From positions 1-62,428 of the forward strand of contig CACZAN010000034.1 in the NCBI GenBank assembly GCA_902779165.1: 62,428 nucleotides of DNA, read 5' to 3'. This DNA comes from an uncultured Bacteroidales bacterium. Lineage in GTDB: Bacteria; Bacteroidota; Bacteroidia; Bacteroidales; Bacteroidaceae. Below are positions 32,481 through 42,339 of the stretch, one piece after another; position 1 is the stretch's first letter; every line of letters starts with the position of its first letter. The position numbers were made by a program, and so were the translations under genes. The notes beneath the pieces were generated by a model. That model did not search any database. It saw only the letters and a program-made list of their open reading frames with translations, and was not told the origin of the DNA.

Positions 32481-32533
32481 ACTCTAAACTTTAAACTCTA
32501 AACTCTAAACTTTAAACTCTAAACTCTAAACTA
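32481..32533. repeat. simple repeat (CTAAACT/TTAAACT)
   Basis: Low-complexity 7-bp-like units fill the gap between the DUF3098 gene and ftsX. Confidence 0.7.
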
Positions 32534-32542
32534 TACCCTCAA

Positions 32543-33415
32543 TCACCTGTACATCTCATTCTCTTTCATGTGGAGGAAATGGTTCACGCTCAGCCACGTG
32601 CAGGCTAGGGTTAGCAGGAGGGCTGCGACAAAAATGGTGATGACCATGATGATGATTGTCTGCGTGGTGACGATAGTGGCGGCGTAGCCGTCGTGAAATT
32701 TCAACCAATAGACACCACCCAACAACAATGCAGACGCGAGTACGGCAGCCGTCAGCCCAATACTCAAGCTGCGGGTGAGGAAGGGACGTTGGATGAAACT
32801 CCACGAGGCTCCCACGAGTCGCATGGTATGAATGGTGAAGCGGCGGGCATAAACGCTTAGCCGAACGGTGTTATTGATGAGGACAATGCTGATAATCATC
32901 AGAAGTACTGCCAGCACAGCCAGCACTACTGTAGCCTGACGCAGGCGGTGGTTGAGGCTGTCGACGAGATCACGCTGGTAGACGACATCACTAATCTGCC
33001 ACATCTCTCGTAACTGCTTGGATATCCATAGAAGGCTGTCGGTGCAGGCATATTCGGCCTCGAGATTCATCTCGATACTCGCAGTGTAGGGGTTTTCGCC
33101 TGCGAGGAACTCTGTGGGATCGGTGCCCATGCGTTCTGTCTCTTCCGTCAATGCCTGTTCGGCAGTGATGAGTGTCGTCTGGTGGGCAAAGGGCAGTTCG
33201 TCCATCTGCTGCTGGAAGGCGCGTGCATCGAGGCTGTCGAGGTCGTCGTCCAGAAGGAGGGTCACTGTCAGGTTCTCGCGAACGTTGCGCGACAGCTCGT
33301 GGGCAGTCAATCCAAAGAGAACAACAAGGCCCAGCAGCAGTAGTACCAGCGTCGTCGAAACACAGGAAGTAAACCACTGCCAGTGGCCGGGGGAGGTATT
33401 TCTTCTTTTCTTCAT
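32543..33415 (-). CDS. ftsX: cell-division protein FtsX
   Basis: 290 residues: cytoplasmic N-terminus, membrane helix (VSTTLVLLLLGLVVLFGLTA), a periplasmic domain (~45-160) and three C-terminal helices (around VVLAVLAVLLMIISIVLI, LTAAVLASALLLGGV, IIIMVITIFVAALLLTL), the FtsX/ABC-permease plan. With FtsE it activates peptidoglycan hydrolases at division; ftsE is not adjacent here. 6 bp from miaB. Confidence 0.9.
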   Translation of the reverse strand: MKKRRNTSPGHWQWFTSCVSTTLVLLLLGLVVLFGLTAHELSRNVRENLTVTLLLDDDLDSLDARAFQQQMDELPFAHQTTLITAEQALTEETERMGTDPTEFLAGENPYTASIEMNLEAEYACTDSLLWISKQLREMWQISDVVYQRDLVDSLNHRLRQATVVLAVLAVLLMIISIVLINNTVRLSVYARRFTIHTMRLVGASWSFIQRPFLTRSLSIGLTAAVLASALLLGGVYWLKFHDGYAATIVTTQTIIIMVITIFVAALLLTLACTWLSVNHFLHMKENEMYR

Positions 33416-33421
33416 GAGTGA

Positions 33422-34750
33422 TTATGAATTTTCGAGGATTTGGCCTTTGAGGGTGGCGGAGCTGCTGCTGGTGACAAGTACCATCACACGTTCTCCGATG
33501 TGATGACGGCCTCGGTCCACGACCACGACGCGGTTCTGTTCCGTGCGTCCGTAGAGTTGTTCGCGGCTGCGCTTGGAGGTTCCTTCGAGCAGTACCTCGT
33601 AGGTACGTCCCTCGCAGCGACTGTTGGCTTCGGCGCTGAGCTGTGTCTGGAGGGCGATGAGTTCGTTGAGGCGTCGGAGTTTCACCTCTTCAGGTACATC
33701 GTCGGGCAGGTGCTTGGAGGCATACGTACCAGGGCGTTCGCTGTATTTGAACATGAAGGCGGAATCATAGCCCACCTCGCGCATCAGCGACAACGAAAGT
33801 TGATGGTCTTCCTCAGTCTCGCCACAATACCCCACAAAGATATCTGTGGAGAGACCGCAGTCAGGGACAATGCGACGGATGGCAGCGACGCGGTCGAGGT
33901 ACCATTCGCGCGTATATTTGCGATTCATTCGGGCAAGTACTGCATCGGATCCGCTCTGTACGGGGAGGTGAATGTGGCGACAGACATTTGGCTCTTCAGC
34001 AATGACATGCAGCGTCTCGTCACTCATATCCTTCGGATGGCTTGTGGTAAAACGGATGCGCATCTCGGGCACTTCCCGCGCCACTTTTCTCAGGAGCTGA
34101 GGGAAGTTCACATCGCCACACAGATATGAATTGACATTCTGCCCCAGCAATGTAACCTCTTTGAATCCGCGATTGCGCAGGTCGCGTACTTCTCGCAGGA
34201 TGCTCTCTACGTCGCGGCTGCGTTCACGGCCACGGGTGTAGGGTACGATACAATAGTGGCAGAAGTTGTTGCATCCGCGCATGATGCTGACAAAGCCACC
34301 GATTCCTCCTGCGTGCAGGCGCTGTGGCACCACATCGCGGTAGGTTTCGCTCGTGGAGAGTTCTACGTTAATTGCTTTGTGCCCTAATTCCACTTGTGCG
34401 ATGAGGTCGGGCAACGTCATATAAGCATCTGGCCCGCAAACCAGATCGGCACCATGATTCTCGAGTAATTCGTCTTTTACGCGCTCTGCCATGCACCCCA
34501 GCACGCCGATAATAGGCCCCTGAGAGGCGGCGGCTTTACGCTTCCGCTGCAAGCTGCGCAGGAATTCAAGTCGAGCGAGAATCTTCTGTTCCGCATTGTC
34601 GCGCACAGAACAGGTGTTGAGGAACACGGCATCCGCTTCGTCCAGCACCTCTGTCACCTCGTAGCCCGCTAATTGCATCACCGCGGCGACCACCTCGGAG
34701 TCCGCCACGTTCATCTGACAGCCATAAGTTTCTATAAAGAGCTTTTTCAT
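33422..34750 (-). CDS. miaB: tRNA-2-methylthio-N6-dimethylallyladenosine synthase
   Basis: 442 residues from MKKLFIETYGCQMNVADSEVV. The longer frame to 34774 is rejected because it crosses the -7 box at 34772-34779. N-terminal UPF0004 domain with three Cys, radical-SAM CNNFCHYCIVPYTRGRERSR, C-terminal TRAM domain. It methylthiolates A37 of tRNAs using two iron-sulfur clusters. First gene of the run towards folK. Confidence 0.95.
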   Translation of the reverse strand: MKKLFIETYGCQMNVADSEVVAAVMQLAGYEVTEVLDEADAVFLNTCSVRDNAEQKILARLEFLRSLQRKRKAAASQGPIIGVLGCMAERVKDELLENHGADLVCGPDAYMTLPDLIAQVELGHKAINVELSTSETYRDVVPQRLHAGGIGGFVSIMRGCNNFCHYCIVPYTRGRERSRDVESILREVRDLRNRGFKEVTLLGQNVNSYLCGDVNFPQLLRKVAREVPEMRIRFTTSHPKDMSDETLHVIAEEPNVCRHIHLPVQSGSDAVLARMNRKYTREWYLDRVAAIRRIVPDCGLSTDIFVGYCGETEEDHQLSLSLMREVGYDSAFMFKYSERPGTYASKHLPDDVPEEVKLRRLNELIALQTQLSAEANSRCEGRTYEVLLEGTSKRSREQLYGRTEQNRVVVVDRGRHHIGERVMVLVTSSSSATLKGQILENS

Positions 34751-34771
34751 CTCAACATTTAATTTCGGGTG

Positions 34772-34779
34772 CAAAGATA
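34772..34779 (-). promoter_or_regulatory. -7 box of miaB
   Basis: TATCTTTG on the minus strand, ~22 bp before the chosen ATG. Confidence 0.65.
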
Positions 34780-34886
34780 CAACCTCAAAACGCGGATGTC
34801 AAGGAAAAAGCAAAAAATCTTACTAATTCTCCTCCTTTTCCCCCTTCTTATTGTCTAATATTAAGGAAAGTAGCCTAAGTGGAGCA

Positions 34887-35909
34887 TCAATGGATAGTCT
34901 GCTTGGGGTTCATCCATTTCTGAAATCTCCTGACGACAGCAGTACGGATTGCCGCAAATTCACCATGACGGAGGTTCAGCCAGAGTTCTTCGAGGGAGCG
35001 ACCGACCTTGATGAGGGGGTGGTTCCAGGCCATGATGCGATAGACGCGCTCCTTGAAGGCGACGTGTTCTATGACGTGGCGCGGATGGCGTAGGGGAAAC
35101 TGCATTTCGTGGCGTCCCATCGTGAAGATGCGGCGATAACCTTGTGGCAGGGTGGCTGTGGTGCCTCCGAAGTGGGTACTGTCGGTAGTGACTCCAAGGT
35201 TGCTGATCATATTGTCGCGCGGAACAATAGCGAGTCCGGAGTTAAGGCGCATGCAGCTCTCGGAGATACTCTCGTAAAAGGCCTTGCCAAGTTCGCGGTG
35301 GCGGTGGCAGGTGAGGATAAAATCGTCGCGATATCCGCGCTGGTGCACCAGACGCTGCATCATCTGCAGTTCCACAGGATCATCGAGGAACTGATAGTGC
35401 TCGTCCCACTGGTCAATGACGCGGCGCCAACTGGCCCACCCCCAGATGCTGTGGTTAGAGGTGAAGAAATAAGAGGCATCGCCGCAATCTGTGGTGTGCT
35501 CTTCGTGGTTGAAACCCGAAATCATGGTGATGCGCTGATCATCGGCATAGCGGTCGAGTAGTTCTTTACAGAACTGAAAGAAACTGACGGCGGGCACATC
35601 GTCGTCCTCAAGGACAATGCACTTGTCGACCTGCGAGAACGCCCATTTCTGTGAGAGGAATTCCGAGGGGTCGCAACCATAATTCTTCTCTTGATAGAGG
35701 TGCTCTACCTGACACTCCCAATCCACCTGTTCCACGACGCGTCGGCAGGCCTCAATGCCTGCGAGGTCGCGCTCGCCGCGTGGGCCGTCTTGATAGAGAA
35801 AGAGGCGTGAGGGGCGTGCCTGACGCACTTGCTCGAACACTTGTGACAACTGTTCTGGGCGATTGAAAAAGAGTATGAGGACGGGTACGTCAACGAGAAA
35901 TGGCTTCAT
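34887..35909 (-). CDS. glycosyltransferase (GT-A fold, family 2-like)
   Basis: 340 residues. The start VPVLILFFNRPEQLSQVFEQVRQ, then LFLYQDGPRGE, and the acidic VLEDDDVPAVSFFQF (DxD-type metal site) mark a GT-A fold of the group found in Bacteroidetes glycan loci; NHSIWGWASWRRVID follows. No membrane segment, so a cytoplasmic transferase acting on a lipid-linked or protein-linked glycan; donor and acceptor are unknown. It stands alone between miaB and an acyltransferase, with repeats on its upstream side. Confidence 0.75.
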   Translation of the reverse strand: MKPFLVDVPVLILFFNRPEQLSQVFEQVRQARPSRLFLYQDGPRGERDLAGIEACRRVVEQVDWECQVEHLYQEKNYGCDPSEFLSQKWAFSQVDKCIVLEDDDVPAVSFFQFCKELLDRYADDQRITMISGFNHEEHTTDCGDASYFFTSNHSIWGWASWRRVIDQWDEHYQFLDDPVELQMMQRLVHQRGYRDDFILTCHRHRELGKAFYESISESCMRLNSGLAIVPRDNMISNLGVTTDSTHFGGTTATLPQGYRRIFTMGRHEMQFPLRHPRHVIEHVAFKERVYRIMAWNHPLIKVGRSLEELWLNLRHGEFAAIRTAVVRRFQKWMNPKQTIH

Positions 35910-35934
35910 TGGGTTTATTGGGTATTTATACGGA

Positions 35935-36112
35935 TTAGACGATTTGACTATTATACGATTTCACGATTAGATGGATTAATAGCTGGAGTCTCTTTCCGTT
36001 TGGGCGACGCCTCATGCTTGATGCGCTCGGCTCAAAGGGACGCTCCATAATTGGAGTACTTTTCAATATTTCAATTTTCAATTTCTCAATTTCTCAATAT
36101 TTCAATTTCTCT
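35935..36112. repeat. intergenic repeats between the acyltransferase and glycosyltransferase genes
   Basis: ACGATT(T/A)-type repeats (35935-35975), a segment TTTGGGCGACGC...CTCAAAGGGACGCT related to the palindromic repeats at 61.7-61.9 kb, then TTTCAATTTCTC simple repeats running into the 3' end of the acyltransferase gene (codons for KIEKLKY). Confidence 0.6.
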
Positions 36113-37191
36113 ATTTTCCCCCCTTTCCACTTACCCAACGTCCATGGCAGCCAGCGGTTGACAACATAGACGGCAGGAATGAGGAGGAGCAGGGTGAATA
36201 TGAGTAGAACGAGTGAACGAAGGAGGGTGAACGCGTCGGAAGAGAGGACGGCAGCAAGGTTGGTGGAGGGGACAACAGCATTCCAGATGCCGATTCCTAA
36301 GTTCATGGGGATGCGATGTAGGCAGTAAATAATGAGGGAGTTGCGGCCAAAATAATTGAGAATTGGAAATGGGGGAGTGAGTTGTTGAGCGTTGAAACGT
36401 CGATGAATACTTTCGGCCCATTGGCAACCACGGATGAGAAGGAGGGAACCGGCGCAAGCGGCGAGGTAGAAGTTCAACGGTAGTCCGAGTGTATCGGTGG
36501 AGAGGTCTACGTGGTTGTTGCCTCCTCCCAACGAATAGAAGTTGTCGAGGGTGGTGGAAATGAAGATGATAAGGGTGATGGCCCAGTACCACCACGCTTC
36601 ATCGCGCAGGTTCATTGTTCTGAGCTGACGGCCCATGAGAAGGAAACCCGTAGCCACGAGTGCTGAATCCAGACTCATCGGCAGCGAGACAGCCACCCAA
36701 TGACAATAAGCCACGCCGGCGAGGGTCAGCAGTATCCACAGGCCGATGTAAATGCGAGCATTCTCCTTGGCCAGATGGTAACAGCCGACAATCAGTAGTT
36801 GGGCAGAGAACAAACATGGCAGGAACCATAGCGAGCTGCTCCACGATCCTCCATGCCAGCCTGTCAGCATGCCTAACAGGCGGCGGGGAATGTTCACGGC
36901 TTCGTGGGCATTAGGAGAAAGGGCCACAATGCACCAGTCGGAGAAAAGCAGCACGAGGTTGAAGATGACAAAGGGCACCAGCAACGTGCGGGCCTTCTTC
37001 TTCGCGAAGGGTACGAACTGTTCGTCCACTCGGAGAAAGAGTCCGGAGAGGACGAAGAACAGCGGCATGTGGAACGCATAGATGAACGCCGTAGTGTAGG
37101 GCGGCGGACAAGTGTGACCCAGCAATACAAGCAGGATTGCTATGCCACGGGCACTGTCGGCCCAAGTAAGTCTGGTGGATTCTATCCTCAA
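36094..37191 (-). CDS. acyltransferase 3 family membrane protein
   Basis: 365 residues, about ten membrane helices. The start TWADSARGIAILLVLLGHT (conserved RG and H) and FIYAFHMPLFFVLSGLFLR are typical of acyltransferase 3 / OafA-NolL-like proteins, which O-acylate surface glycans. The only plausible start is TTG at 37191, 9 bp after pepC. The last residues (KIEKLKY) are encoded by simple-repeat DNA. It may act with the neighbouring glycosyltransferase. Confidence 0.8.
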   Translation of the reverse strand: MRIESTRLTWADSARGIAILLVLLGHTCPPPYTTAFIYAFHMPLFFVLSGLFLRVDEQFVPFAKKKARTLLVPFVIFNLVLLFSDWCIVALSPNAHEAVNIPRRLLGMLTGWHGGSWSSSLWFLPCLFSAQLLIVGCYHLAKENARIYIGLWILLTLAGVAYCHWVAVSLPMSLDSALVATGFLLMGRQLRTMNLRDEAWWYWAITLIIFISTTLDNFYSLGGGNNHVDLSTDTLGLPLNFYLAACAGSLLLIRGCQWAESIHRRFNAQQLTPPFPILNYFGRNSLIIYCLHRIPMNLGIGIWNAVVPSTNLAAVLSSDAFTLLRSLVLLIFTLLLLIPAVYVVNRWLPWTLGKWKGGKIEKLKY

Positions 37192-37200
37192 AATAGTAGT

Positions 37201-38613
37201 TTATTTATCAGCTTGGAACAACGGGTCTTCGGGCATCACGATGGTGGGCTTCTGTTGGAATTCCTGCAACAGCGCCTCGGGCACATACTGTTTGTCGACC
37301 ACCAGCCGGAACATATACTCTCGGAACCACTCTGGTGTCATGATAAGGTAGCCGTCTTCTCCGAACGAGGAACCCCAAGAGTTCTCGACCTTCCACTTCA
37401 GCGGTTTCCCTGCTTCGTCGAGATCTACTGCCGTAAGTGTCATCGCATGGGTTGAACCGCTGTCGAAAGTGGAGATTCGTTCGGCTTTGTTCATCGGGAA
37501 AGAGGTGTTCAGCAGTGTGCCATAATCGAAATTATTCAGGTCGGCATAACCGCGCTTGCGGTCGAGGAACTTGCCTACGTCGTAGGAGCTGTAGAGCTTG
37601 CGGCCTCCCTTCAACTGTGCTATTGCCAACTGCTCGATATCCTCCATTGGAAGATTCAGGTATCGCCAGTTGGTGCCGTCGTAGCTGTGGCGATCCCATT
37701 CCACCTCGTAGGTCTTGTGATATTCGCGTCGTGGGTCGTTCATGACCATGATGAAGGAATCTTCCAAATCCTGATTGTCCATGATTAGGCGGTAGAATGT
37801 CTGTGGAGTATAGGTCGCTGGTTCCATAAAGACCTTTCCATCTTTATCCTTGAAGGTATAAGTGAACTTCTTGACGGGTTCGCCGAGGGTGAGGCACAAC
37901 AGACGGTAGATCTCGCTGAGCATGGCCGTTTTCCGGCCTTGAATCGCTTCTTTTTTCTGCTTCTCAGCCACCATCTTTCTCAGTTCCAGCCCGAACTCGC
38001 GAAGTTTAGAAGAGACGAGTGCGCGCATACGTGAGGTGTTCTCGGCATTGTAGGTCTCTGGCATCACGCTGGCGGGCACTACTCCGTACTTTGGTGCCAG
38101 ATCTGCCAGGCCACAGAAGGTGCCTCCATCATTGATGGGGTGCTGAAAGAAGAAGCGTACGCGTTCTGATTCCATCGGTTCGCGAGCGGTATCCCACACG
38201 CCTTGTAGGAAGAGGTTTGCTTTCTCCAATTGGTCGTAGAAGAAGAGGTAATCCTGCGAAAGGTCTAACGAAACCAAATTATTGTGGCGGGCACAGAAAT
38301 CGGAGCGTAGCACGTTGAGGCTTGAGAACAGCCAGCAGCGTCCGCTGCTCTTCTGGTCGGTAATCTTCTGTTTGGGGGTCTCAACACTGAAATGCATATC
38401 AAATGGCGTGGCTGCACCCACATAGTTCTTCGCTAATTCATCGATGGAGAGACCGACCATTGCATTCTGCAGGGCGCGTTGTGCGGGTGCCTGTTGTGTG
38501 GCTTGCTGTATCTGGTTCAGGATTTCAGGAGTGATACCTCCTCCTGGGGTCTTTTGTGCCCAGGTGCCTGCAGAAAGCAAGCCGAAGGCCATAATAATCA
38601 AGGACTTTTTCAT
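37201..38613 (-). CDS. pepC: exported aminopeptidase C (bleomycin hydrolase-like, C1B)
   Basis: 470 residues: Cys93 in DQKSSGRCWLFSSLNVLRS, His in GSTHAMTLTAVDLDE, Asn in KVENSWGSSFGEDGY, the C1 papain-like triad of PepC. Cytoplasmic in most bacteria, but here a signal peptide (MKKSLIIMAFGLLSAGTWAQ) predicts periplasmic location, as in Bacteroidetes orthologues. It trims N-terminal residues from peptides. Start overlaps the end of nhaC by 4 bp. Confidence 0.9.
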   Translation of the reverse strand: MKKSLIIMAFGLLSAGTWAQKTPGGGITPEILNQIQQATQQAPAQRALQNAMVGLSIDELAKNYVGAATPFDMHFSVETPKQKITDQKSSGRCWLFSSLNVLRSDFCARHNNLVSLDLSQDYLFFYDQLEKANLFLQGVWDTAREPMESERVRFFFQHPINDGGTFCGLADLAPKYGVVPASVMPETYNAENTSRMRALVSSKLREFGLELRKMVAEKQKKEAIQGRKTAMLSEIYRLLCLTLGEPVKKFTYTFKDKDGKVFMEPATYTPQTFYRLIMDNQDLEDSFIMVMNDPRREYHKTYEVEWDRHSYDGTNWRYLNLPMEDIEQLAIAQLKGGRKLYSSYDVGKFLDRKRGYADLNNFDYGTLLNTSFPMNKAERISTFDSGSTHAMTLTAVDLDEAGKPLKWKVENSWGSSFGEDGYLIMTPEWFREYMFRLVVDKQYVPEALLQEFQQKPTIVMPEDPLFQADK

Positions 38614-40034
38614 ACTTTGTGAGGTGTTTTTTTAATAATTCCTTTTCCCGTGGCAGCAAAGATAACGCTGGTGATGGGTGAGAGGTAGTTGAAGAAACAA
38701 TAGGGGAGATAGGCGATGGTGGCAACGCCCAATACGGTGCTCTGTACCAGACCACAGGTGTTCCAGGGAACGAGTACGGAGGTGACGGTAGCGCCGTCCT
38801 CACAGGTGCGGCTGAGCAGTCGGGACTCGTAGCCGCGGTCGCGGTAGATATCTTTGAAGACAGAGCTGGTGAGGATAATCGCCAGAAACTGGTCGGCAAG
38901 GGCAATATTGCAGAAGAGACCTGTACAAATGGTGCTGGCCACAAGCGACGCTGCTCCACGAACAAAACGTAACATCATTTCCATAATGTCTCGCAGCACA
39001 CCGGTAGCTGTGACTGCACCACCGAAGATCTGTGCACAGATAATCAACCATACCGTGGGCATCATCCCTCCCATTCCATTGGTGCGCACCAAGTTATCCA
39101 ACATCTCAGAACCTGTTCGCAACTGGGTGGGCGCATAAATAACTCTCATCACGCCTTTATAAGAAGCCAGCAGGTTCTGCTCTGTGCTATTGGCAATCTG
39201 TGCCACGAGGGCTGGTTGCCAGATTACAGCGACGAGCGCAGCCATCAGTGCTGCCAGAAAGAGCACTACCATTGCCGGCCAACGCCGGGCAATCATGATT
39301 CCCGTGAGTACGGGCACCAGCAGCATCCAAGGCGAGATGAGGAATGTCTCATTCAACTCCTCAAGGAAAGCTATATTTCCGCTGCCGGAAACCTCCATCA
39401 TCAGGCCTGCTACCGTGAAAATCAATAGCGAGATGCAGAACGTGGGAATTGTGGTGGTCATCATGAAGCGGATATGCGTGAACAGCGGAGTGCCCGAGAC
39501 GCTGGAGGCTAAAACTGTGGTGTCGGATAGCGGTGAGAGTTTATCGCCAAAGTAAGCGCCTGTAATGATGGAACCTGCCACCCAGCCATCTTCGATTCCT
39601 AATGCGCGCCCTATGCCCATCAGCGCCACACCTATCGTGGCCACCGTGGTCCACGAGGAACCAACCATCAGGCTGACAAGAGCACAGAAAAGGCTGCTGC
39701 TGACGAGAAACCATTCAGGCCGGAGGACTTGCACACCATAATAAATCATCGTAGGCACAATCCCGGAAACCATCCAGGTTCCACCAATAGCTCCTATCAG
39801 CAGGAGTATGATGATGCTTGGCATGCAACTGGCAATCTTATCTGTCATTTCCTGCTCCAGTGCCGGCCAGTCCACGCGGTGCATCAGGTAGCCAATGAAC
39901 ACGCAGATGGCCGAAGCTATCAACAGCGAGACCTGCGTCGCTCCCTCCAACGCGTCGGTGCTGAAGACCGAGACGCAGATATAGATAAGTGTGATGAGCG
40001 CGATGAACGGTATGAACGACAGCAGTTTCTTCAT
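38610..40034 (-). CDS. nhaC: NhaC-family Na+/H+ antiporter
   Basis: About 474 residues from MKKLLSFIPFIALITLIYICV; the frame extends 19 codons further into the spacer. Around 11-12 membrane helices; GAYFGDKLSPLSDTTVLAS and a pair of similar halves are typical of NhaC. It exports Na+ (or acts on dicarboxylates/malate-lactate in some members). Overlaps pepC by 4 bp and follows sufS by 22 bp. Confidence 0.87.
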   Translation of the reverse strand: MKKLLSFIPFIALITLIYICVSVFSTDALEGATQVSLLIASAICVFIGYLMHRVDWPALEQEMTDKIASCMPSIIILLLIGAIGGTWMVSGIVPTMIYYGVQVLRPEWFLVSSSLFCALVSLMVGSSWTTVATIGVALMGIGRALGIEDGWVAGSIITGAYFGDKLSPLSDTTVLASSVSGTPLFTHIRFMMTTTIPTFCISLLIFTVAGLMMEVSGSGNIAFLEELNETFLISPWMLLVPVLTGIMIARRWPAMVVLFLAALMAALVAVIWQPALVAQIANSTEQNLLASYKGVMRVIYAPTQLRTGSEMLDNLVRTNGMGGMMPTVWLIICAQIFGGAVTATGVLRDIMEMMLRFVRGAASLVASTICTGLFCNIALADQFLAIILTSSVFKDIYRDRGYESRLLSRTCEDGATVTSVLVPWNTCGLVQSTVLGVATIAYLPYCFFNYLSPITSVIFAATGKGIIKKTPHKV

Positions 40035-40056
40035 AGTCGTAGGGGGTGTGGCTGAA

Positions 40057-41265
40057 TCAGAACATTTTGCGAACGCGGTTGATGGCAGCAATCAGGATAT
40101 CGATCTCCTCGAAAGTGTTGTAAAGCGCAAAGCTGGCACGAACCGTACCTTCAATGCCCAGCCTGCGCATGAGAGGCTCGGCGCAGTGGTGACCGGTTCT
40201 TACGGCGACTCCCAGGCGGTCGAGCAACGTCCCAAGATCCATGTGATGAATATCGCCGACAAGAAAACTGATTACGGCATCATCAGACGGCCCGAAGAAA
40301 CGCATTCCTGGAATCTGCGACAATTGCTCACGAGCGTAATTCGTAAGGGCACTTTCATGCTCTTGAATAGCATTGAACCCTATTTCCTTCACGTAGTCCA
40401 GAGCTCGGGCGAGTCCAGTTGTAGCAATGTAGTCGGGCGTGCCAGCCTCGAATTTATAGGGGAGTTCGTTGAAGGTGGTGTGTTCGAAGCTGACTTTCGC
40501 AATCATCTCGCCGCCCCCCATATAAGGTGGCATCTGATCTAACCACTGCTGCTTTCCGTAGAGGACTCCGATTCCTGTTGGGCCGTAGACCTTATGACCA
40601 CTGAAGGCAAGGAAGTCGCAGTCAAGGGCCTGCACATCAAGGAGGAGGTGAGGGGCAGCTTGGGCTGCATCCACGAGTACGGGGACACCGTGTTCGTGGG
40701 CCTGTCGGATCAGTTCGCTTATCGGATTCACGGTTCCGAGTACGTTGGAGACGTAGGTACAGCAGAGCAGTCGTGTCCTTTTGGTGAACAGCGTAGGGAG
40801 TACCTCAAGGTCGAGGCGCCCTTCATCGGTGATGGGACACACCTTTATTTTTATACGCGTGCGCGCCTGTAGCAGTTGCCAGGGTACAATATTCGAGTGG
40901 TGCTCCATCTCGGTGAGTATCACTTCGTCATCGTCATGCAGAAAGGCTTGTCCGAAGCTGCTGGCAACGAGGTTGATACTCTCTGTTGTACCGCGTGTGA
41001 AGATGATTTCAGCTGTGGAGCGTGCGTTGATGAAAGCACGCACGGTTTCTCGGGCCGCTTCGTGCAGATCTGTGGCCTGCTGTGAGAGGTAATGGATGCC
41101 GCGGTGAACGTTGGCATTCACGTTCAGGTACTCATCCGTCATCGCGTCAATGACACAGCGTGGCTTCTGGGTCGTGGCGCCGTTGTCGAGATAGATGAGT
41201 GGGTGGCCATAGACTTCTCGACCTAAAATAGGGAAATCGTTTCTTATCTCTTGGAGGTTTAGCAT
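40057..41265 (-). CDS. sufS: cysteine desulfurase (SufS/CsdA type)
   Basis: 402 residues. LDNGATTQKP start, PLP lysine in LAFSGHKVYGPTGIGVLYG, active Cys in RTGHHCAEPLM. It mobilises sulfur from cysteine for iron-sulfur clusters; the rest of the suf operon is not adjacent. 9 bp downstream of ruvB. Confidence 0.93.
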   Translation of the reverse strand: MLNLQEIRNDFPILGREVYGHPLIYLDNGATTQKPRCVIDAMTDEYLNVNANVHRGIHYLSQQATDLHEAARETVRAFINARSTAEIIFTRGTTESINLVASSFGQAFLHDDDEVILTEMEHHSNIVPWQLLQARTRIKIKVCPITDEGRLDLEVLPTLFTKRTRLLCCTYVSNVLGTVNPISELIRQAHEHGVPVLVDAAQAAPHLLLDVQALDCDFLAFSGHKVYGPTGIGVLYGKQQWLDQMPPYMGGGEMIAKVSFEHTTFNELPYKFEAGTPDYIATTGLARALDYVKEIGFNAIQEHESALTNYAREQLSQIPGMRFFGPSDDAVISFLVGDIHHMDLGTLLDRLGVAVRTGHHCAEPLMRRLGIEGTVRASFALYNTFEEIDILIAAINRVRKMF

Positions 41266-41274
41266 ACAAATCGT

Positions 41275-42330
41275 TTAATCGAAGAGGGAGGGTTGTTCTC
41301 CAGACAGGGCAAACCGGGGCCTGCCCAGATGTTGGTAGGCCAGGTCTGTGGCTTCGCGGCCACGAGGAGTGCGCTTGATGAATCCTTCTTTGATGAGGAA
41401 GGGCTCGTAGACCTCTTCCACCGTACCCGGATCTTCACCAATAGCGGTGGCTATCGTGCCCACCCCGACGGGCCCACCCTTGAACTTGTCAATGATGGCA
41501 AGCAGGATTTTGCGGTCGATGAGGTCCAATCCGTGACGGTCTATATTCAGTGCTTCAAGGGCGTATTGAGCTATGGGGAGGTCGATGCGTCCGTTGCCCT
41601 TCACCTGTGCGAAATCACGCACACGGCGCAGCAGCGCATTCGCGATACGTGGTGTTCCGCGTGAGCGGCGGGCAATCTCCACTGCGGCCTCGTGGTCGAT
41701 AGGCTGCTCGAGGATTCTGGCCGAACGAAGGACAATGCCGCACAACGTTTCTGCATCATAATATTCCAGATGGAGATTTATACCGAAACGTGCACGCAAG
41801 GGGGCAGTCAACAGTCCGCTTCGGGTGGTGGCTCCTACGAGGGTGAAGGGATTGAGGTCTATCTGAATCGAGCGGGCGCTGGGTCCGCGGTCGATCATGA
41901 TATCAATGCGGTAATCCTCCATGGCTGAGTACAGGTATTCCTCCACCACGGGGGACAGGCGGTGGATCTCATCGATGAATAGCACATCCTGCGGTTCCAG
42001 CGATGTGAGGATTCCTGCGAGGTCACCCGGTTTGTCGAGCACAGGGCCGGAGGTGATCTTGAATCCCACTCCCAACTCGTTGGCTATGATGTTGGAGAGT
42101 GTGGTCTTACCCAGTCCTGGAGGGCCGTGGAGCAGTGTGTGGTCCAATGGCTCGCCGCGGTATTTTGCAGCTTCGACGAACACGCTGAGGTTCTGGACTA
42201 CCTTGTCCTGTCCGGCAAAATCTTCGAAGCGCAGGGGGCGTAGGGCTTGTTCAAAGTCTGCGGAGGGCGACGGAATGCTCTGCCCTTCGCGCTGTGCCTG
42301 ATGTAACAGATTGTTGAGCTCTTGATCCAT
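41275..42330 (-). CDS. ruvB: Holliday junction branch-migration helicase RuvB
   Basis: 351 residues: Walker [10 protein letters not shown], Walker [10 protein letters not shown], sensor GATTRSGLL, arginine-finger region and C-terminal winged helix ([17 protein letters not shown]). AAA+ motor that, with RuvA, migrates Holliday junctions. 9 bp from the LuxR-type regulator upstream and 9 bp from sufS downstream. Confidence 0.96.
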   Translation of the reverse strand: MDQELNNLLHQAQREGQSIPSPSADFEQALRPLRFEDFAGQDKVVQNLSVFVEAAKYRGEPLDHTLLHGPPGLGKTTLSNIIANELGVGFKITSGPVLDKPGDLAGILTSLEPQDVLFIDEIHRLSPVVEEYLYSAMEDYRIDIMIDRGPSARSIQIDLNPFTLVGATTRSGLLTAPLRARFGINLHLEYYDAETLCGIVLRSARILEQPIDHEAAVEIARRSRGTPRIANALLRRVRDFAQVKGNGRIDLPIAQYALEALNIDRHGLDLIDRKILLAIIDKFKGGPVGVGTIATAIGEDPGTVEEVYEPFLIKEGFIKRTPRGREATDLAYQHLGRPRFALSGEQPSLFD

Positions 42331-42339
42331 AAGTGCTTG

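Noticed and set aside
34751-34774. Upstream start of miaB
   Set aside because: It overlaps the TATCTTTG promoter box.
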